64,000 nucleotides of DNA from Saccharopolyspora erythraea NRRL 2338 (GTDB lineage Bacteria > Actinomycetota > Actinomycetes > Mycobacteriales > Pseudonocardiaceae), in assembly GCF_000062885.1 (NCBI RefSeq), contig NC_009142.1:5507584-5571583 (forward strand), given 5' to 3'. The notes below the pieces were generated by a model. It was not told the DNA's origin, searched no databases, and saw only the letters and a list, made by a program, of their open reading frames with translations. The translations under genes and the position numbers were made by a program. This document shows, one piece after another, positions 62,969-64,000 of this stretch (the first letter of the stretch is position 1; every line of letters begins with the position of its first letter).

Positions 62969-63775
62969 GTGACCGAACGGGCTACATGGGTACCGGACCA
63001 CGTCGACAAGGAGGTCCCGAGTGCGGCGCGGCTCTACGACTACCTGCTCTGCGGAGCGCACAACTTCGCCGCGGACCGGGCGTTAGCCGAAAAGTTCTTG
63101 ACCGCGCTGCCCAGTGCTCGCGACGTCGCGAGGGCGAACCGGGCCTTCCTGCGCCGCGCCGTGGTGTTCTTGTCGCAGCAGGGCGTGCGTCAGTTCCTCG
63201 ACGTCGGTTCGGGCATCCCCACGGTGGGCAACGTGCACGAGATCGCGCAGGACGTCGAGCCGCGGGCTCGGGTGGTCTACGTCGACTACGAGCCCGTCGC
63301 CGTCGCGCACAGCCAGTTGCTGTTGGAGGGCAACGACAACGCCACGGTCATCCAGGCCGACATGAGGGAACCCGACACGATCCTGCGGCACCCGGAAACC
63401 CGGCGGCTGCTGGACTTCTCCCAGCCGATCGGCCTGATCATGGCCGGCGTGTTCCACTTCGTGTCACACGACAAGAACGCGCCGGCGATCATCGCGCACT
63501 ACCGGGACGCGCTGGCCCCCGGCAGCTACCTGGCGCTGTCGCACTTCACCGCCGACATCAGCCCGAACGAGATGGCCGAGGTGGTCGAGGTGATGAAGCG
63601 CAGCACGGACCCGATCCACCCTCGTACGCGCGCGGAGATCCACGAGCTGTTCACCGGTTTCGAACTGGTCGAGCCCGGCGTGGTGGGCACCGCGCAGTGG
63701 CGCCCGGACCACGCGGAGCAGGCCGACGAACCCGGCGGCTCGCAGATCTACGCGGGGGTGGGGCGCAGGCGATGA
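62969..63775 (+). CDS. S-adenosyl-L-methionine-dependent methyltransferase (DUF574 family)
   Basis: The 268-residue protein matches the actinobacterial DUF574 methyltransferases: PSAARLYDYLLCGAHNFAAD at the start, FLRRAVVFLSQQGVRQFLDV then GSGIPTVGNVHEIAQ (SAM-binding), RARVVYVDYEPVAVAHSQLL and QPIGLIMAGVFHFV. These genes are present in many copies in actinomycetes, and their substrates are mostly unknown. The start is a GTG with a GAGGGG site. It is the last gene of the window. Confidence 0.9.
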   Translation: MTERATWVPDHVDKEVPSAARLYDYLLCGAHNFAADRALAEKFLTALPSARDVARANRAFLRRAVVFLSQQGVRQFLDVGSGIPTVGNVHEIAQDVEPRARVVYVDYEPVAVAHSQLLLEGNDNATVIQADMREPDTILRHPETRRLLDFSQPIGLIMAGVFHFVSHDKNAPAIIAHYRDALAPGSYLALSHFTADISPNEMAEVVEVMKRSTDPIHPRTRAEIHELFTGFELVEPGVVGTAQWRPDHAEQADEPGGSQIYAGVGRRR

Positions 63776-64000
63776 CGCGGTCGCGAGGGGCGCGTGGCTG
63801 GGTCTTTCCAGTTCGTGCTCTGGCCTCGGGTCCGTGAGCCCGCGACCACCGGGCAGCAAACACCGCAGCCACCCGCACAACCGAACGCCGTGGCGCTATC
63901 GCGGCTGCCGGTGATCCAGGTCAACGGGTGGGGGCCGGTCGGCCTGAACACCGCCGTTGGCGGGGAAGGCCCTGACGGACGGTGGTCAGCTCACCATCGC
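63776..64000. other. Right end of window, no gene seen
   Basis: The last 225 bases show no supported frame on either strand. Confidence 0.35.

Overview
The window is high-GC, gene-dense DNA in the style of a filamentous actinomycete. GTG and TTG starts are common, third codon positions are strongly GC, and the families are typical of the order: an S-adenosyl methyltransferase of the DUF574 type, IclR/TetR/Rrf2 regulators, an Hsp70 protein with a membrane anchor, and IS701/IS630/IS21/IS110 relatives. A member of the Pseudonocardiaceae (Saccharopolyspora, Amycolatopsis and relatives) is a reasonable guess, but that is inference. No rRNA or tRNA gene was recognised.

Left part, 1-14 kb, is mostly intact. 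It holds the 5' end of an acyl-CoA dehydrogenase, a CPA2-type antiporter, a secreted barrel-like protein, an NmrA-like oxidoreductase divergent from an AraC regulator, and a complete hexuronate/aldonate catabolic operon. That operon reads uxuB-like, idnD-like, MFS, manD, eda, kdgK on the minus strand, with a divergent iclR. Fructuronate would go to mannonate, then KDG, then KDPG, then pyruvate plus glyceraldehyde-3-phosphate.

From 14.4 to 34 kb the DNA is a graveyard of insertions and broken genes: IS5, IS701, IS3, two IS30-type and one IS630 element, a shattered malate/lactate dehydrogenase, SDR scraps, a lipA 3' fragment, a decayed class I lanthipeptide locus (LanB and LanC remnants) and phage head/tail scraps. 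Intact islands remain: Rrf2 plus an amidohydrolase, TetR plus SDR around a near-symmetric divergent promoter, and an unusual Hsp70-membrane-anchor-ectodomain protein.

34-43 kb carries a 951-residue lectin/metzincin protein, a four-repeat decayed CRISPR array with type I-E geometry and no cas genes, a secreted GDPD phosphodiesterase, a PhoX-type phosphatase, an IS5 copy whose target duplication forms the stop codon of a hemerythrin gene, and a divergent ferritin gene.

43-53 kb contains an aminoglycoside-phosphotransferase-like kinase, a YcaO gene preceded by a short candidate RiPP precursor and a set of mutually exclusive hairpins, several pseudogenes, and an arsenic locus (an ArsR-ArsN fusion divergent from a flavin monooxygenase and an MFS carrier, with three ArsR-like boxes).

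53-64 kb returns to ordinary genes: a small STAS/zinc-ribbon operon, an orphan cytochrome oxidase subunit III, a damaged IS21, a quinone-oxidoreductase-like enzyme, an AraC-GyrI regulator, a DUF1772 membrane protein, a P-loop kinase, a PPOX-fold protein and a DUF574 methyltransferase. Most start sites given here were moved from the longest frame to the start supported by a ribosome binding site or family length.
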